Source of the DNA: Prevotella merdae
Lineage (GTDB): Bacteria > Bacteroidota > Bacteroidia > Bacteroidales > Bacteroidaceae
Assembly (NCBI RefSeq): GCF_900290275.1
Contig: NZ_LT985323.1
Location: 728,404 to 792,403 of the forward strand
Direction: 5' to 3'
DNA: 64,000 bases
The notes below the pieces were generated by a model. The model was not told the DNA's origin and searched no databases. It saw only the letters and a list, made by a program, of their open reading frames with translations. Made by a program: the position numbers and the translations under genes. Shown here one piece after another: positions 55,425 to 63,877 of the stretch. Positions within the stretch are counted from its first letter, which is position 1; each line of letters starts with the position of its first letter.

Positions 55425-55479
55425 GGAGTGGCTGCATTCCGCACAGTAAACGTGTGGAGCACAGCCACTCCTTTTTTTT
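55425..55479 (+). terminator. Terminator after the Omp28 operon
   Basis: GGAGTGGCTG (55425-55434) and CAGCCACTCC (55462-55471) form a 10 bp stem around a 27-base loop, followed by eight T's. Confidence 0.88.
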
Positions 55480-55528
55480 AGTAGTCAAATTATATAAAAT
55501 TAACATGGATTGTTGTAGGTGTAACTAT

Positions 55529-56040
55529 TCAGCGAATACCATAGCTGTCCGTACACCTCCAAAGGGCACGGATAGCTTTATATGGTGATAAGTCATGCTT
55601 TTTTGCTGTTTCTACAATAGAGTGCAGTTCCAAGAAAGCGTCCGCTCCAAGTTCAGACCAGAATGTGCCAGAGTTTTTCAATTTGATTTTCAGTTTTCTA
55701 ATGCCACGTTCACTGTCGTTGTTGTCAGACGGAATCAAAGGGTCTTCAAGAAAATTGAATATGTAATCTCTGCACTTTATCAATCCGTTCTTCAAACGCT
55801 GAAAGTCTTTGCCAAGACTTGTGACACTCTGCTTGGGTGCTTTTAAGCCACGGCTCTTTAGGCATGATGTCTTGCGGATGCTCGTTACGTTCATGTATGG
55901 CCTGTTGCAGAATGCTTTCAATGCGCCTTGACCACTGCTGTTTGTCGTCAACCTCATTCAGATATTGCAGTTCTCGCAGAATGTGGCAAAGGTGATGATG
56001 AAGGAAAATGAACTGCCGTATTCCATGGCTTCTTTCAAGG
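55529..56040 (-). pseudogene. IS66-family transposase remnant
   Basis: Read on the minus strand, the C-terminal IS66 motif is clear (KCRDYIFNFLEDPLIPSDNN, then ERGIRKLKIKLKNSGTFWSE, and LHSIVETAKKH). Upstream, around 55780-55980, the matching IS66 part (LRELQYLNEVDDKQQWSRR, ILQQAIHERNEHPQD) lies in a different frame that ends in a stop, so at least one frameshift or small deletion near 55810-55870 has broken the gene. The 5' half is missing. It is non-functional debris. Confidence 0.85.
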
Positions 56041-56044
56041 AATC

Positions 56045-56161
56045 ATGGCGAGTACATACATCGCTAAATTAATTTTCGACAAGTGTCGGAGTTTACCGAA
56101 CCGAAAGTTAATTAGTCATACTATCAAAGAACTCTTTGGCTGGCAGCGTAAAGCCGCTTAG
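56045..56161 (+). pseudogene. Short remnant, plus strand (ending ELFGWQRKAA)
   Basis: After the IS66 debris, a plus-strand frame from about 56045 reads YIAKLIFDKCRSLPNRKLIS, then HTIKELFGWQRKAA and stop at 56161. It has no start and looks like the C-terminal end of a transposase-like protein joined to the IS66 fragment, but I cannot assign a family. A search would decide. Confidence 0.35.
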
Positions 56162-56193
56162 CCTTTATCTCAAATTTTAACGAACTATTGATA

Positions 56194-56451
56194 TCAACTT
56201 GCTTGTTCATAAATATACATATTATGTAGCGTATGGGCAACAGGATTACTTTCGATGAAATCAGTCAGCAACTCTGTAGCATCTATAGAGAAACGCTCTG
56301 CAGCTTCCAAAACGAAGTCCAAAATGATAGCCCATATCTTGTCCGTTACGGACAACTCGAGAGTGTCATTGGTAACCTCTGTAAAGAGACCACCGATGGT
56401 TTCATACGCTTCAAATCTCTTCACTGTACACAAGATGTTATACTGCATCAT
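56194..56451 (-). CDS. Small protein, unrecognised, among transposon debris
   Basis: An 85-residue minus-strand frame begins ATG ATG CAG at 56451. It has natural-looking codon use and reads as an acidic helical protein (LFTEVTNDTLELSVTDKIWA, LDFVLEAAERFSIDATELL). No family is recognised. It sits between IS remnants and a secreted-protein gene, so it may be a piece of a larger mobile gene or a small accessory gene. A plus-strand frame at 56233-56457 overlaps it and is less protein-like. Confidence 0.45.
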   Translation of the reverse strand: MMQYNILCTVKRFEAYETIGGLFTEVTNDTLELSVTDKIWAIILDFVLEAAERFSIDATELLTDFIESNPVAHTLHNMYIYEQAS

Positions 56452-56587
56452 TGTTAAAGTGAAGCTAGCAATTTGAGCGGAAAAAAAGTAGTCATAAAAT
56501 AGTATATCAGCAATGTTTGGCGACTTGATTGAAATTAAATTGTTGGGATATTTTCAATGCTAAGTCAATATTATTTTGCCATTTTTC

Positions 56588-56618
56588 TTGCGTACTTCCT
56601 TGCATTTTACTATCTTTG
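56588..56618 (+). promoter_or_regulatory. Promoter of the secreted-protein gene at 56666
   Basis: TTG at 56588-56590 and TATCTTTG (perfect TAnnTTTG) at 56611-56618 are 20 bases apart. It lies about 48 bases before the ATG. Confidence 0.6.
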
Positions 56619-56665
56619 CCACCAATAACAATCACTTTTTGCAACCAAAAAACAATATCTCGCTT

Positions 56666-58240
56666 ATGAAAAAGATTTACTCAGCACTATTGTTTGCCGC
56701 ACTCTTCTCAACAGGAGCCATGGCACAGAACGAGTCGGAACTCATCACACAGCCAGCAGCAGGCAAAACCGTAAACCTATACCGCACCACCACAGGCTAT
56801 GAGTCGGTCTATTACTATGGCATTCCGCATGAGAGTACCGGCGACTGGCAGCGTCTTGTATTCGGCGATGACGGAGCCGTGTATCTTGAAAACCCAATCA
56901 ACTCCATCTATACCAAGACATGGATTAAGGGCTACCGTGCCGAGGGCGACACCATTGCCTTCCAGCTTCCGCAGCCCATCTATGCTGAAGAAGACATCTT
57001 CAGTGGCGACCTTATATATGGATACCTCAACCGCATGCACCCAGTAGAAGAGGATGACAAAAGCACATTCCGCCCTAACGAGGGAGAGGAAAACCAGGTA
57101 CTGAAATATGTATGGCGCAACGACTCACTCGTCATGGCACTTCCCGAAGGCGAGATGATAGGCATGTGCCGCGCAAATGGAGCATGGACAAGCTATGCCG
57201 AAGGCACCTACAAAGCTGTGCATCTGGACAACAACACCGTGACTCCTCCGACTGGAGCAGACGTATTCGACGGACTGATGCTCTATATGGACACCGAGGG
57301 ACAGTCGCAGCTATATCCCGTGAAATATGCCTTCAACGGTAGCGATGTGTATCTTGGCGACCTCTCTGCCAATATCAAAGGATTATGGATAAAGGGCGAA
57401 AAAGACGGCGAGACCGTCACCTTCCCTGCCACTTCTTACGTAGGCATCGACACCACGACAGCTTGCTATGTATACGCCTCTTCGGCTGTCATGGGCGAAG
57501 GCACCGATGAAATGGGCTCAAAATACGAGAAACCTTGTCTCAGCAGCGACCCACTCGTGTTCACCTACGACGCCGAGAACAACTCTCTGAGCACCAAGGG
57601 AATGCTGATGATACACAAGAGCAAGGACGACGACCGAAGCACCAACATCTTCGACTCCTACCGCTACGCGATGGTGAATCCCTGGAACAGAGAGCCAGCA
57701 GCTCCTATGCCACCGCTGCTCACAGCCTACCAGCCTTACGACCCAAACCCATGGGGAGGTCCTGGCGGTTTGCAGTTCTCTCTGAGCTACTACTCAGCTG
57801 ACTTCAACTATCTTGACCCATCGCATCTCTACTATAATCTCTACATCGACGGCGAGGTGCAGACATTCTCACCCGACGACTACCAGAACGTGGATACTGA
57901 GATGACTGACGTGCCATACTCATTCTACGACCAGTATGAATTCTACAAGTACGACGAGAACGCACGCACCATTTACTTCTATAAGGAGGTGAAGGAGAAG
58001 ATTGGTATGGAGGCTTTCTATATCGATGGCGACACTCGCCTCGGCTCTGGCGTAGCAGAATACTATCCTTATGGCGACCCAACCGGCGTAAAGATGACCA
58101 ACGCCAATGTGAAGCAGATTAAGAGTGTGGAATTCTACGACCTCTCAGGTCGCAAGGTCAGCAACCCGACCAAGGGTATATACTTGCGTACTGTCACATA
58201 TTCTGATGGCACAAAGGCATCAAGAAAGATTGTGAAGTAA
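56666..58240 (+). CDS. Secreted protein with C-terminal sorting-like tail, family not recognised
   Basis: 524 residues from the ATG at 56666 (MKKIYSALLFAALFSTGAMAQ signal). Most of the protein is beta-rich with many Tyr, Asp, Gly and Pro (TTGYESVYYYGIPHE, YLNRMHPVEEDDKS). Long stretches alternate around repeated T-W-I-K-G and L-W-I-K-G motifs (KTWIKGYRAEGDT, GLWIKGEKDGE), suggesting an internal two-copy domain. The C-terminus (SVEFYDLSGRKVSNPTKGIY, SRKIVK) is a T9SS-like tail. It has its own promoter and terminator and is flanked by IS debris on both sides. Function unknown. Confidence 0.75.
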   Translation: MKKIYSALLFAALFSTGAMAQNESELITQPAAGKTVNLYRTTTGYESVYYYGIPHESTGDWQRLVFGDDGAVYLENPINSIYTKTWIKGYRAEGDTIAFQLPQPIYAEEDIFSGDLIYGYLNRMHPVEEDDKSTFRPNEGEENQVLKYVWRNDSLVMALPEGEMIGMCRANGAWTSYAEGTYKAVHLDNNTVTPPTGADVFDGLMLYMDTEGQSQLYPVKYAFNGSDVYLGDLSANIKGLWIKGEKDGETVTFPATSYVGIDTTTACYVYASSAVMGEGTDEMGSKYEKPCLSSDPLVFTYDAENNSLSTKGMLMIHKSKDDDRSTNIFDSYRYAMVNPWNREPAAPMPPLLTAYQPYDPNPWGGPGGLQFSLSYYSADFNYLDPSHLYYNLYIDGEVQTFSPDDYQNVDTEMTDVPYSFYDQYEFYKYDENARTIYFYKEVKEKIGMEAFYIDGDTRLGSGVAEYYPYGDPTGVKMTNANVKQIKSVEFYDLSGRKVSNPTKGIYLRTVTYSDGTKASRKIVK

Positions 58241-58263
58241 ATATTTAGCAAAACTCTCAGGCA

Positions 58264-58327
58264 AAGTGCCACGTAAGAGCAAAAGGCATTGTACTACAGT
58301 CTTTGGCCTTACGTGGCACTTTTTTTT
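58264..58327 (+). terminator. Terminator after the secreted-protein gene
   Basis: AAGTGCCACGTAAG (58264-58277) and CTTACGTGGCACTT (58308-58321) form a 14 bp stem, with a T-run to 58327. Confidence 0.9.
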
Positions 58328-58444
58328 CATAGGTTATATTCACACGCCAATCCTCCACCACATTTCTCTATTTTTTGTAAAACCGACATTACAAAATTTG
58401 TAGGTTACCTTAAATTAGCAGACAAAGTCTTTCCGTATATTCTT

Positions 58445-60264
58445 TACTGAGTCCACTTTAAAAAGTAAGGCTTGTTTTAGATGTTTATTTATCACTAAAA
58501 TAATCTCTGGTTAATGCTGTTATCTGGAATTATTTTCGTATCTTTAAGCTATCAATCAAACAGAAAGACGATGTTTAAAAAGACAGATCCGAATCCACAG
58601 TTGGACATGTTCACGGCTCCTTCGATGCAGTTGGGTAGTCGTGCCTCAAAGAAGTATTCTGACCCCAACGCATGGCATAACCAATTCTATAGTCTTGTAA
58701 CGACCAAGATAGACGAGGATATCTTCAAGCCTCTGTTCCCGGAAGGCAAGAAGAGCGGCCGTCCTAATGCTTCCATCCGCATACTCGTAGCTATGTCGGT
58801 CTTAAAGGAAGGATTCGGTTGCAGCGACGAGGATCTGTTTGAGAAGTGCGAGTTTGACCTTCTTACCAGAAAGGCACTCGGCTTGGAACTTCTGACGGAT
58901 GTAACTCCATCAATAGACACCTATTATCTCTTTCGTCGCCGTATCTGCGATTATCAGGAAAGAACTGGCATAGACCTTATGCAGCTGTGCTTCGAACATA
59001 TTGCAGGCAATCAGGTACGCCTTCTCAAGATATCCGGCAAGAGTGTCCGTATGGACAGTAAGCTTATCGGCAGCAATATCGCTCGCCAGTCTCGCTATGA
59101 ACTGATACATACAACTCTGGTCAGGTTCCTAAAGACATGTACGCTTACCAAGCTCTCCTCAGAGCAGGAAGAGCGGAAAGGCATATTTGAAAGAGGATTC
59201 CTCAAAGACTGTTTACCGTTCAGACTCTGAATCGCTTCAGAGCAATCTTGCCATAATTGGCAACTTCATCATGGAGATGCTTGCGGTTTTTCCTGAAACC
59301 TCGCCTGAGCACAATATTCTTCAACGTCTGTTTGATGAACAGTATGTCGTAAAGGACGGAAAGGCTGTTCTTCGAGACAAGAAGGAGGTAAAGGCAGACA
59401 GTCTTCAGAATCCTAACGATCCAGATGCAACCTATCGTGCCAAGAACGACCAGAAGGTGCAAGGCTATGCAACCAACATCACAGAGACTGTAGAGGAAGG
59501 CAAGCCAAGCATTATCACTTCCGAAACTGCAGTATTTGCAGACTGCCTTTTTCTTCAAGAGGCGGTGGAAAACAGCGAACGCGTAACGGATTCTGCCATT
59601 GAAAAGCTGTATGCGGATGGTGCCTACCAAAGTCCCGACAATAGAGAGTTTGCGAAGAACCACAATGCCATGCAGCTCAAGACTGGCAAAATGCAAGGTG
59701 GATGCAGATGGGAACTGATACCTCATGACGAGGATGGTCTTACTGTCAGGGAGATTGCCACGGGCAATACCTACGAAGCCGTCAAAGCCGTCACAAAGCA
59801 AGGCAACAGAAAGCGATGGAGAATCCCATGGAACAACAAAACCGGTTGGCGATACTTTGAAGACAAAGACATCAAAGCCTGTCAGCTAAGGAAGCAGATA
59901 GAAAGTATTCCTTTGGAGGAACAGCATAAACGGAATAACGTAGAAGCTGCCATGTTTCAATACAGTTTTCATACACATAATGGCAAGACCCGATACAGGG
60001 ACTTGCTCAAACATCGTATACATGCATATAGCAGATGTATGTGGATGAACCTCAAAAAGATGGTAATATTCCAGATTTCAACATTTCAAAGATCGATATT
60101 TGCCCTTTTCGGCCTTTTCGGGCCTATCAGAGAAGTTTTCGGCTATTTCATGGCTATTTCTCGAAAGATATTCACCAGCGGAGCCGATTGCTATGTTTCA
60201 CTCAGCATGACCACACTGGTCATGCTGGATTCAAAATATGCCCATTTTTAAAGTGGGCTCAGTA
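58445..60264 (+). mobile_element. IS1182-like insertion sequence with 20 bp inverted ends
   Basis: Left end 58445-58464 (TACTGAGTCCACTTTAAAAA) and right end 60245-60264 (complement with one mismatch) bracket a single broken transposase gene. Length about 1.8 kb. A target duplication is not obvious. Confidence 0.8.
58571..60251 (+). pseudogene. IS1182-like DDE transposase, frameshifted
   Basis: The start is ATG at 58571 (MFKKTDPNPQLDMF). An N-terminal DUF772-type domain follows (FKPLFPEGKKSGRPN, ILVAMSVLKEGFGCSDEDLF). The frame then breaks near 59186-59188: the upstream frame ends at 59230, and the downstream frame carries the rest from 59187 (DPDATYRAKNDQKVQGYATN, then LYADGAYQSPDNREF and the C-terminal part to 60251). 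One extra T in the TTT at 59186-59188 explains it. The catalytic DDE region is present in the second part. The family placement (IS1182/IS5-like) is from motif recall. Confidence 0.82.
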
Positions 60265-60271
60265 TTTAAGT

Positions 60272-60328
60272 AAAGCCCAATAAAGGTACGGCGTCCATAT
60301 CTACGCCCAATGCCTTTATTGGGCTTTT
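60272..60328 (+). terminator. Terminator-like hairpin right of the IS1182-like element
   Basis: AAAGCCCAATAAAGG (60272-60286) and CCTTTATTGGGCTTT form a 15 bp stem followed by T's. It lies 8 bases beyond the IS end, so it probably ended the transcript of whatever gene preceded the insertion. Confidence 0.85.
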
Positions 60329-60412
60329 TATGCATTATGCCAACACCCAACAGCCAATATAAAGCTACTTTCTACCTTTTTCAGTAAAAAAACATCAAAA
60401 AGCCGTTCATTA

Positions 60413-60444
60413 TTTGGCTATTTGCCCGTTTTACCTTATATTTG
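60413..60444 (+). promoter_or_regulatory. Promoter of DUF4254
   Basis: TTTG at 60413-60416 and TATATTTG at 60437-60444 have exactly 20 bases between them: the best match to the Bacteroidetes -33/-7 promoter in the window. The leader to the ATG at 60500 is about 50 bases. Confidence 0.75.
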
Positions 60445-60499
60445 CATATTACAACGTTACACCCTAAATCTTAATATAAACAACAAACTTATTTAGAAT

Positions 60500-61102
60500 A
60501 TGTCATTCTCAGAACTTTGCAACCACATTTTCAACAAGGCCATCGCCGACTATCACATTAAGGACAACATTGAGACTCCTATCAACAACCCATACGAGCG
60601 CGACGAGATAGAAAACCGACTCTATCTGAAGTGCTGGATAGACACTGTACAGTGGCATTTCGAGGACATCATACGCGACCCGCACATCGATCCCGTAGAG
60701 GCTTTGTCGTTGAAGCGCCGTATAGACCGTTCTAATCAAGACCGTACCGATCTTGTTGAACAGATCGACTCATACTTCCGCCAGAAATACAGCGACGTTA
60801 ATATACAGCCCGACGCTCGCCTTAATACAGAAAGTCCGGCATGGGCAGTAGACCGCCTGTCTATTCTTGCCCTTAAGATATATCATATGCGCGAGCAAGC
60901 CGAGCGCACCGATGCCACCGAAGAGCACCGTCTAAAGTGCAAGGCTAAACTCGATGTTCTGCTTGAGCAGCAGCGCGACCTCTCGCTTGCCATTGACCAA
61001 CTATTGGACGACATCGAGGCAGGACGCAAGTACATGAAGGTTTATCGCCAGATGAAGATGTACAACGACCCCTCTACAAACCCAGTGCTCTACAAGAAGT
61101 AG
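60500..61102 (+). CDS. DUF4254 domain protein
   Basis: 200 residues, all helical. The first 120 residues contain the pattern NPYERDEIENRLYLKCWIDT, VQWHFEDIIRDPHIDP and SLKRRIDRSNQDRTDLVE; the C-terminal half continues with LSILALKIYHM and EAGRKYMKVYRQMKMYNDP. This is the DUF4254 family, usually found beside a GT9 glycosyltransferase, as here 24 bases away, so it is probably a partner of a glycan pathway. Its activity is not known. Confidence 0.9.
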   Translation: MSFSELCNHIFNKAIADYHIKDNIETPINNPYERDEIENRLYLKCWIDTVQWHFEDIIRDPHIDPVEALSLKRRIDRSNQDRTDLVEQIDSYFRQKYSDVNIQPDARLNTESPAWAVDRLSILALKIYHMREQAERTDATEEHRLKCKAKLDVLLEQQRDLSLAIDQLLDDIEAGRKYMKVYRQMKMYNDPSTNPVLYKK

Positions 61103-61125
61103 AGCACTACATATCAACCTAAACA

Positions 61126-62175
61126 ATGAAAACAGACCATCTCCTCATAATGCGCTTCTCGGCAATGGGCGACGTTGCCATGCTTGTGCCCGTGGTCAGC
61201 TCGCTTGCAAAGCAATATCCCGACCTACGTATCACAGTTCTCAGCCGCCCGTTTGCCCGCCCTTTCTTCGATGAGCTTGCACCTAATGTAGGGTTTATGG
61301 AAGCCGACTTGAAGGGCGAATATCACGGAGTGTCTGGACTAAACGCTCTATACCGCCGTTTGGTGGCAAAGAACTTTACAGCCATTGCCGATATGCACAA
61401 CATCTTGCGCTCGTCATACCTGCGCATGAGGTTTAATTTGGCACGCTATCGTGTAGAACACATCAACAAACATCGTCGCGAGCGCCGTCAGCTAATATCC
61501 GCAAAGGATAAGATTCTACAGCAATTGCCAACATCGTTTGAAAATTATGCCGACGTGTTGGCACGTTTGGGCTATCCCATTACACTCGACTTCGAATCTA
61601 TGTTTCCTCCAACCGGCGCCAATTTACGCCCTGTTATCGACAGCATAGGCGAGAAGAAGATGTTTCAGCAATGGATAGGCATAGCCCCGTTTGCTGCCCA
61701 TAAGGGCAAGATATATCCGGTTGAAAAGATGGAGATGGTTATTGCCGAGATTATACGTCGCCATCCATCGTGCCGTATAATGTTGTTTGGTGGAGGCCAG
61801 AACGAGATGGAAGTGCTCAACGATTGGTGCAACCGCTATAAAAACTGTCTTAATGTGTCGGCTCTGCTCGGCTCTCTGCAGCAAGAGATGATTGTGATGA
61901 GCCAGCTCGACACTATGGTGTCGATGGACAGCGCTAATATGCATCTTGCGTCTATATGCGGTACCCGCGTGGTTAGTATATGGGGTGCAACCCATCCTTA
62001 TGCCGGATTCATGGGATGGAATCAGTCTACTGACGATGCCGTACAAATAGACCTTCCTTGCCGACCATGCTCTATCTATGGCAACCGTCCATGTATGCGT
62101 GGCGACTATGCTTGCCTCAACAATATCGACCCTATAACTATTGCCGATAGAGTGGAAGTGGCTTTAAAGCATTAA
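61126..62175 (+). CDS. GT9-family glycosyltransferase (heptosyltransferase-like)
   Basis: 349 residues, GT-B fold. The start MKTDHLLIMRFSAMGDVAML is the usual N-terminal nucleotide-sugar motif. The C-terminal domain carries GIAPFAAHKGKIYPVEKME, RIMLFGGGQNEM and the donor-binding DTMVSMDSANMHLASICGT, VSIWGATHPYAGF. Enzymes of this type add heptose or related sugars to LPS core; Bacteroidetes versions have unassigned sugars. Cotranscribed with DUF4254. Confidence 0.9.
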   Translation: MKTDHLLIMRFSAMGDVAMLVPVVSSLAKQYPDLRITVLSRPFARPFFDELAPNVGFMEADLKGEYHGVSGLNALYRRLVAKNFTAIADMHNILRSSYLRMRFNLARYRVEHINKHRRERRQLISAKDKILQQLPTSFENYADVLARLGYPITLDFESMFPPTGANLRPVIDSIGEKKMFQQWIGIAPFAAHKGKIYPVEKMEMVIAEIIRRHPSCRIMLFGGGQNEMEVLNDWCNRYKNCLNVSALLGSLQQEMIVMSQLDTMVSMDSANMHLASICGTRVVSIWGATHPYAGFMGWNQSTDDAVQIDLPCRPCSIYGNRPCMRGDYACLNNIDPITIADRVEVALKH

Positions 62176-62217
62176 ATATTTATTCTTAGTAACGGTTCAG
62201 AATTATCATTACATATA

Positions 62218-62305
62218 TAGGAGGGTATGGCATCCCTGCCATACCCACTCTGCCATAATTGTCTTGGCTATTTAGTGGGTATTGCAGGGATGCCATACCC
62301 TCCTA
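62218..62305. repeat. REP-like nested palindrome after GT9
   Basis: 22 bp perfect inverted arms at 62218-62239 and 62284-62305 (GGAGGGTATGGCATCCCTGC and its complement). Each arm, with the sequence beside it, is itself a hairpin (GGGTATGGCA/TGCCATACCC, 62223-62246 on the left), so the region can form either one long stem or two small ones. It lies in the 226-base gap between GT9 and the IS3 element. It looks like a REP or small MITE unit; no second copy was seen in this window. Confidence 0.8.
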
Positions 62306-62401
62306 CATATTGCCGCTCATACATAAGGATAATTATTAATACCTACTTAATCATATTATGTCTTTTTGTAAATATGGTTGACTCCCTAAAATGTAAGTGA
62401 A

Positions 62402-62758
62402 ATGAAAAAATCATTAGAAGAGACATTAAAGGAAGTTGAATTAAGCAAGGAGATTTATCGTCTTTATGCTTTAGAACACCTTACAATGATTGAAATTTCT
62501 GAAAACGTTGGTATTGCTCCTAGCAGCGTTCACCGTAAAATTCGTACTTTTGAAGCCGAAAACTCAGAATTGGCAGAAAAAATGAGTAAAAAAGGTAAAG
62601 AAATCATTCCTGAGGACTATAAGCAACTGCTTCAGGAAATAGCAGAGCTGAAGAAGCAAGTAAAATCGGAGCGCCTTCGTGCAGACTTCTATGAAGAAAT
62701 GGTAGCCTTTGGCAAGGAAGTCTATGGTATTGACTTAAAAAAAGCTGGCACCAAGTAG
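62402..62758 (+). CDS. IS3-family transposase OrfA
   Basis: 118 residues. A helix-turn-helix motif (LTMIEISENVGIAPSSVHRK) is followed by a leucine-zipper-like coiled coil (LLQEIAELKKQVKSERLRAD). Together these are the DNA-binding and dimerising parts of IS3-type OrfA. It ends at TAG 62756-62758; OrfB is in the -1 frame, and an A_AAA_AAA slippery site lies at 62737-62743. Confidence 0.92.
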   Translation: MKKSLEETLKEVELSKEIYRLYALEHLTMIEISENVGIAPSSVHRKIRTFEAENSELAEKMSKKGKEIIPEDYKQLLQEIAELKKQVKSERLRADFYEEMVAFGKEVYGIDLKKAGTK

Positions 62759-63693
62759 CAAACAGGCTTCACACACGAGATGGCAAACTCTATCCAGTCA
62801 TCTCGATGTGTCGGTTACTTGGTGTAACCAAGCAAGCCTATTACAAACATGGTGACAGTTCCATGTTAAAGGTTGCGCAAGAGGCGTTCGTTGTAGAGTT
62901 CATCAAAGGCGTTCGCAAGAAAGACCCAGGTATTGGCGGCAATAAGCTTTGGTTCATGTACCAAAGGCAATTTGGCGTATCCAGAAGTGTTGGCTACAAC
63001 CGCTTTTATGACATTGTCGAGAAATACAACCTTAAGGTACGAAAGGTAAAACGTAGGGTGAAGACAACAGACTCCGCCCATGACCTTCCATTGTATCCTA
63101 ATATTGTTAAGGATTTGCTTCCCAGCCGTCCATGCCAACTGATTGTCAGTGACATAACGTATATACCATATTATCTCGACCCCGAGAGCGGTGAGTACAA
63201 GTTCTGTTATCTTGCCCTCATTACGGACTATTATACAAAGGAGATAGTCGGGTATAGTGTCGCTCCAACGCTAGAGTCTATTCATGCCATAGAAGCCCTT
63301 AAGATGGCTTTGGATTACTACAAAGGAAATGACCTTAGCCAACTGATTCATCATTCTGACCGTGGGGTTCAGTATGCAAGTTACCAATATACTGGTTTGC
63401 TCAAGCAATACAACATACAAATCAGCATGACGGAAACAGGCAATCCCAAGGACAATGCCGTTGCAGAAAGAGTCAACAATACTATCAAGAACGAGCTTTT
63501 GAAAGGCATGTCGTTTACTTCTATATCAGAGGTCTTGGTGGCAGTAAAGGCTGCCATCCGCTTCTATAACGAAGAACGTCCACATTTGAGTCTTGACGGC
63601 TTGACCCCTCGTGAGGCTGCAAAGAAAAGAGGCGAGATTGATAAAAGATGGATAAGTTACAGAGAAAAAGCGATAAAAGCTAAGGTTGCTTAG
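62734..63693 (+). CDS. IS3-family transposase OrfB (integrase domain), made by -1 frameshift
   Basis: The -1 frame is open from 62734, so it overlaps OrfA; its first in-frame ATG is at 62806, within GKLYPVISMCRLLGVTKQAY. It carries the HTH_21-type segment and the rve integrase core with the DDE residues: Asp in VSDITYIPYY, Asp in HHSDRGVQYAS and Glu in DNAVAERVNNTIKNE. The C-terminal FYNEERPHLSLDGLTP is the IS3/IS150 mark. No internal stop, so it looks intact. Confidence 0.92.
   Translation, partial: LKKSWHQVANRLHTRDGKLYPVISMCRLLGVTKQAYYKHGDSSMLKVAQEAFVVEFIKGVRKKDPGIGGNKLWFMYQRQFGVSRSVGYNRFYDIVEKYNLKVRKVKRRVKTTDSAHDLPLYPNIVKDLLPSRPCQLIVSDITYIPYYLDPESGEYKFCYLALITDYYTKEIVGYSVAPTLESIHAIEALKMALDYYKGNDLSQLIHHSDRGVQYASYQYTGLLKQYNIQISMTETGNPKDNAVAERVNNTIKNELLKGMSFTSISEVLVAVKAAIRFYNEERPHLSLDGLTPREAAKKRGEIDKRWISYREKAIKAKVA
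62737..62743 (+). promoter_or_regulatory. Programmed -1 frameshift site (A AAA AAA)
   Basis: In OrfA frame the codons are TTA AAA AAA GCT; sliding back one base at A AAA AAA gives the OrfB frame with no stop between the two. This is the usual IS3-family way to make the OrfAB transposase. Confidence 0.8.
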
Positions 63694-63703
63694 AATCTTT
63701 TTG

Positions 63704-63711
63704 TATCTTTG
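63704..63711 (+). promoter_or_regulatory. Possible outward promoter at the IS3 right side
   Basis: TATCTTTG matches the -7 consensus, 10 bases after the OrfB stop, pointing out of the element. No -33 box at the right distance was found. Confidence 0.35.
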
Positions 63712-63756
63712 CACCACCAAGGAACTACGTGATGGTTTAAGCCACCAACGTAAAAA

Positions 63757-63786
63757 GTTTGAGTTGGGCATCGAGCCCAACCCAAA
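63757..63786. terminator. Hairpin downstream of OrfB
   Basis: GTTTGAGTTGGGC (63757-63769) pairs with GCCCAACCCAAAC (63774-63786) with one mismatch. No T-run follows. The short frame over it (63686-63880) has no support as a gene. The rest of 63694-63877 shows nothing else. Confidence 0.5.
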
Positions 63787-63877
63787 CTTACCAAGGAAGC
63801 TACGCTCAGGATTATCCCCCAACATGTTTCTTTGCGGAGATATGAAGGGTAATTTTATTTGTGACTATAGGCATAAG

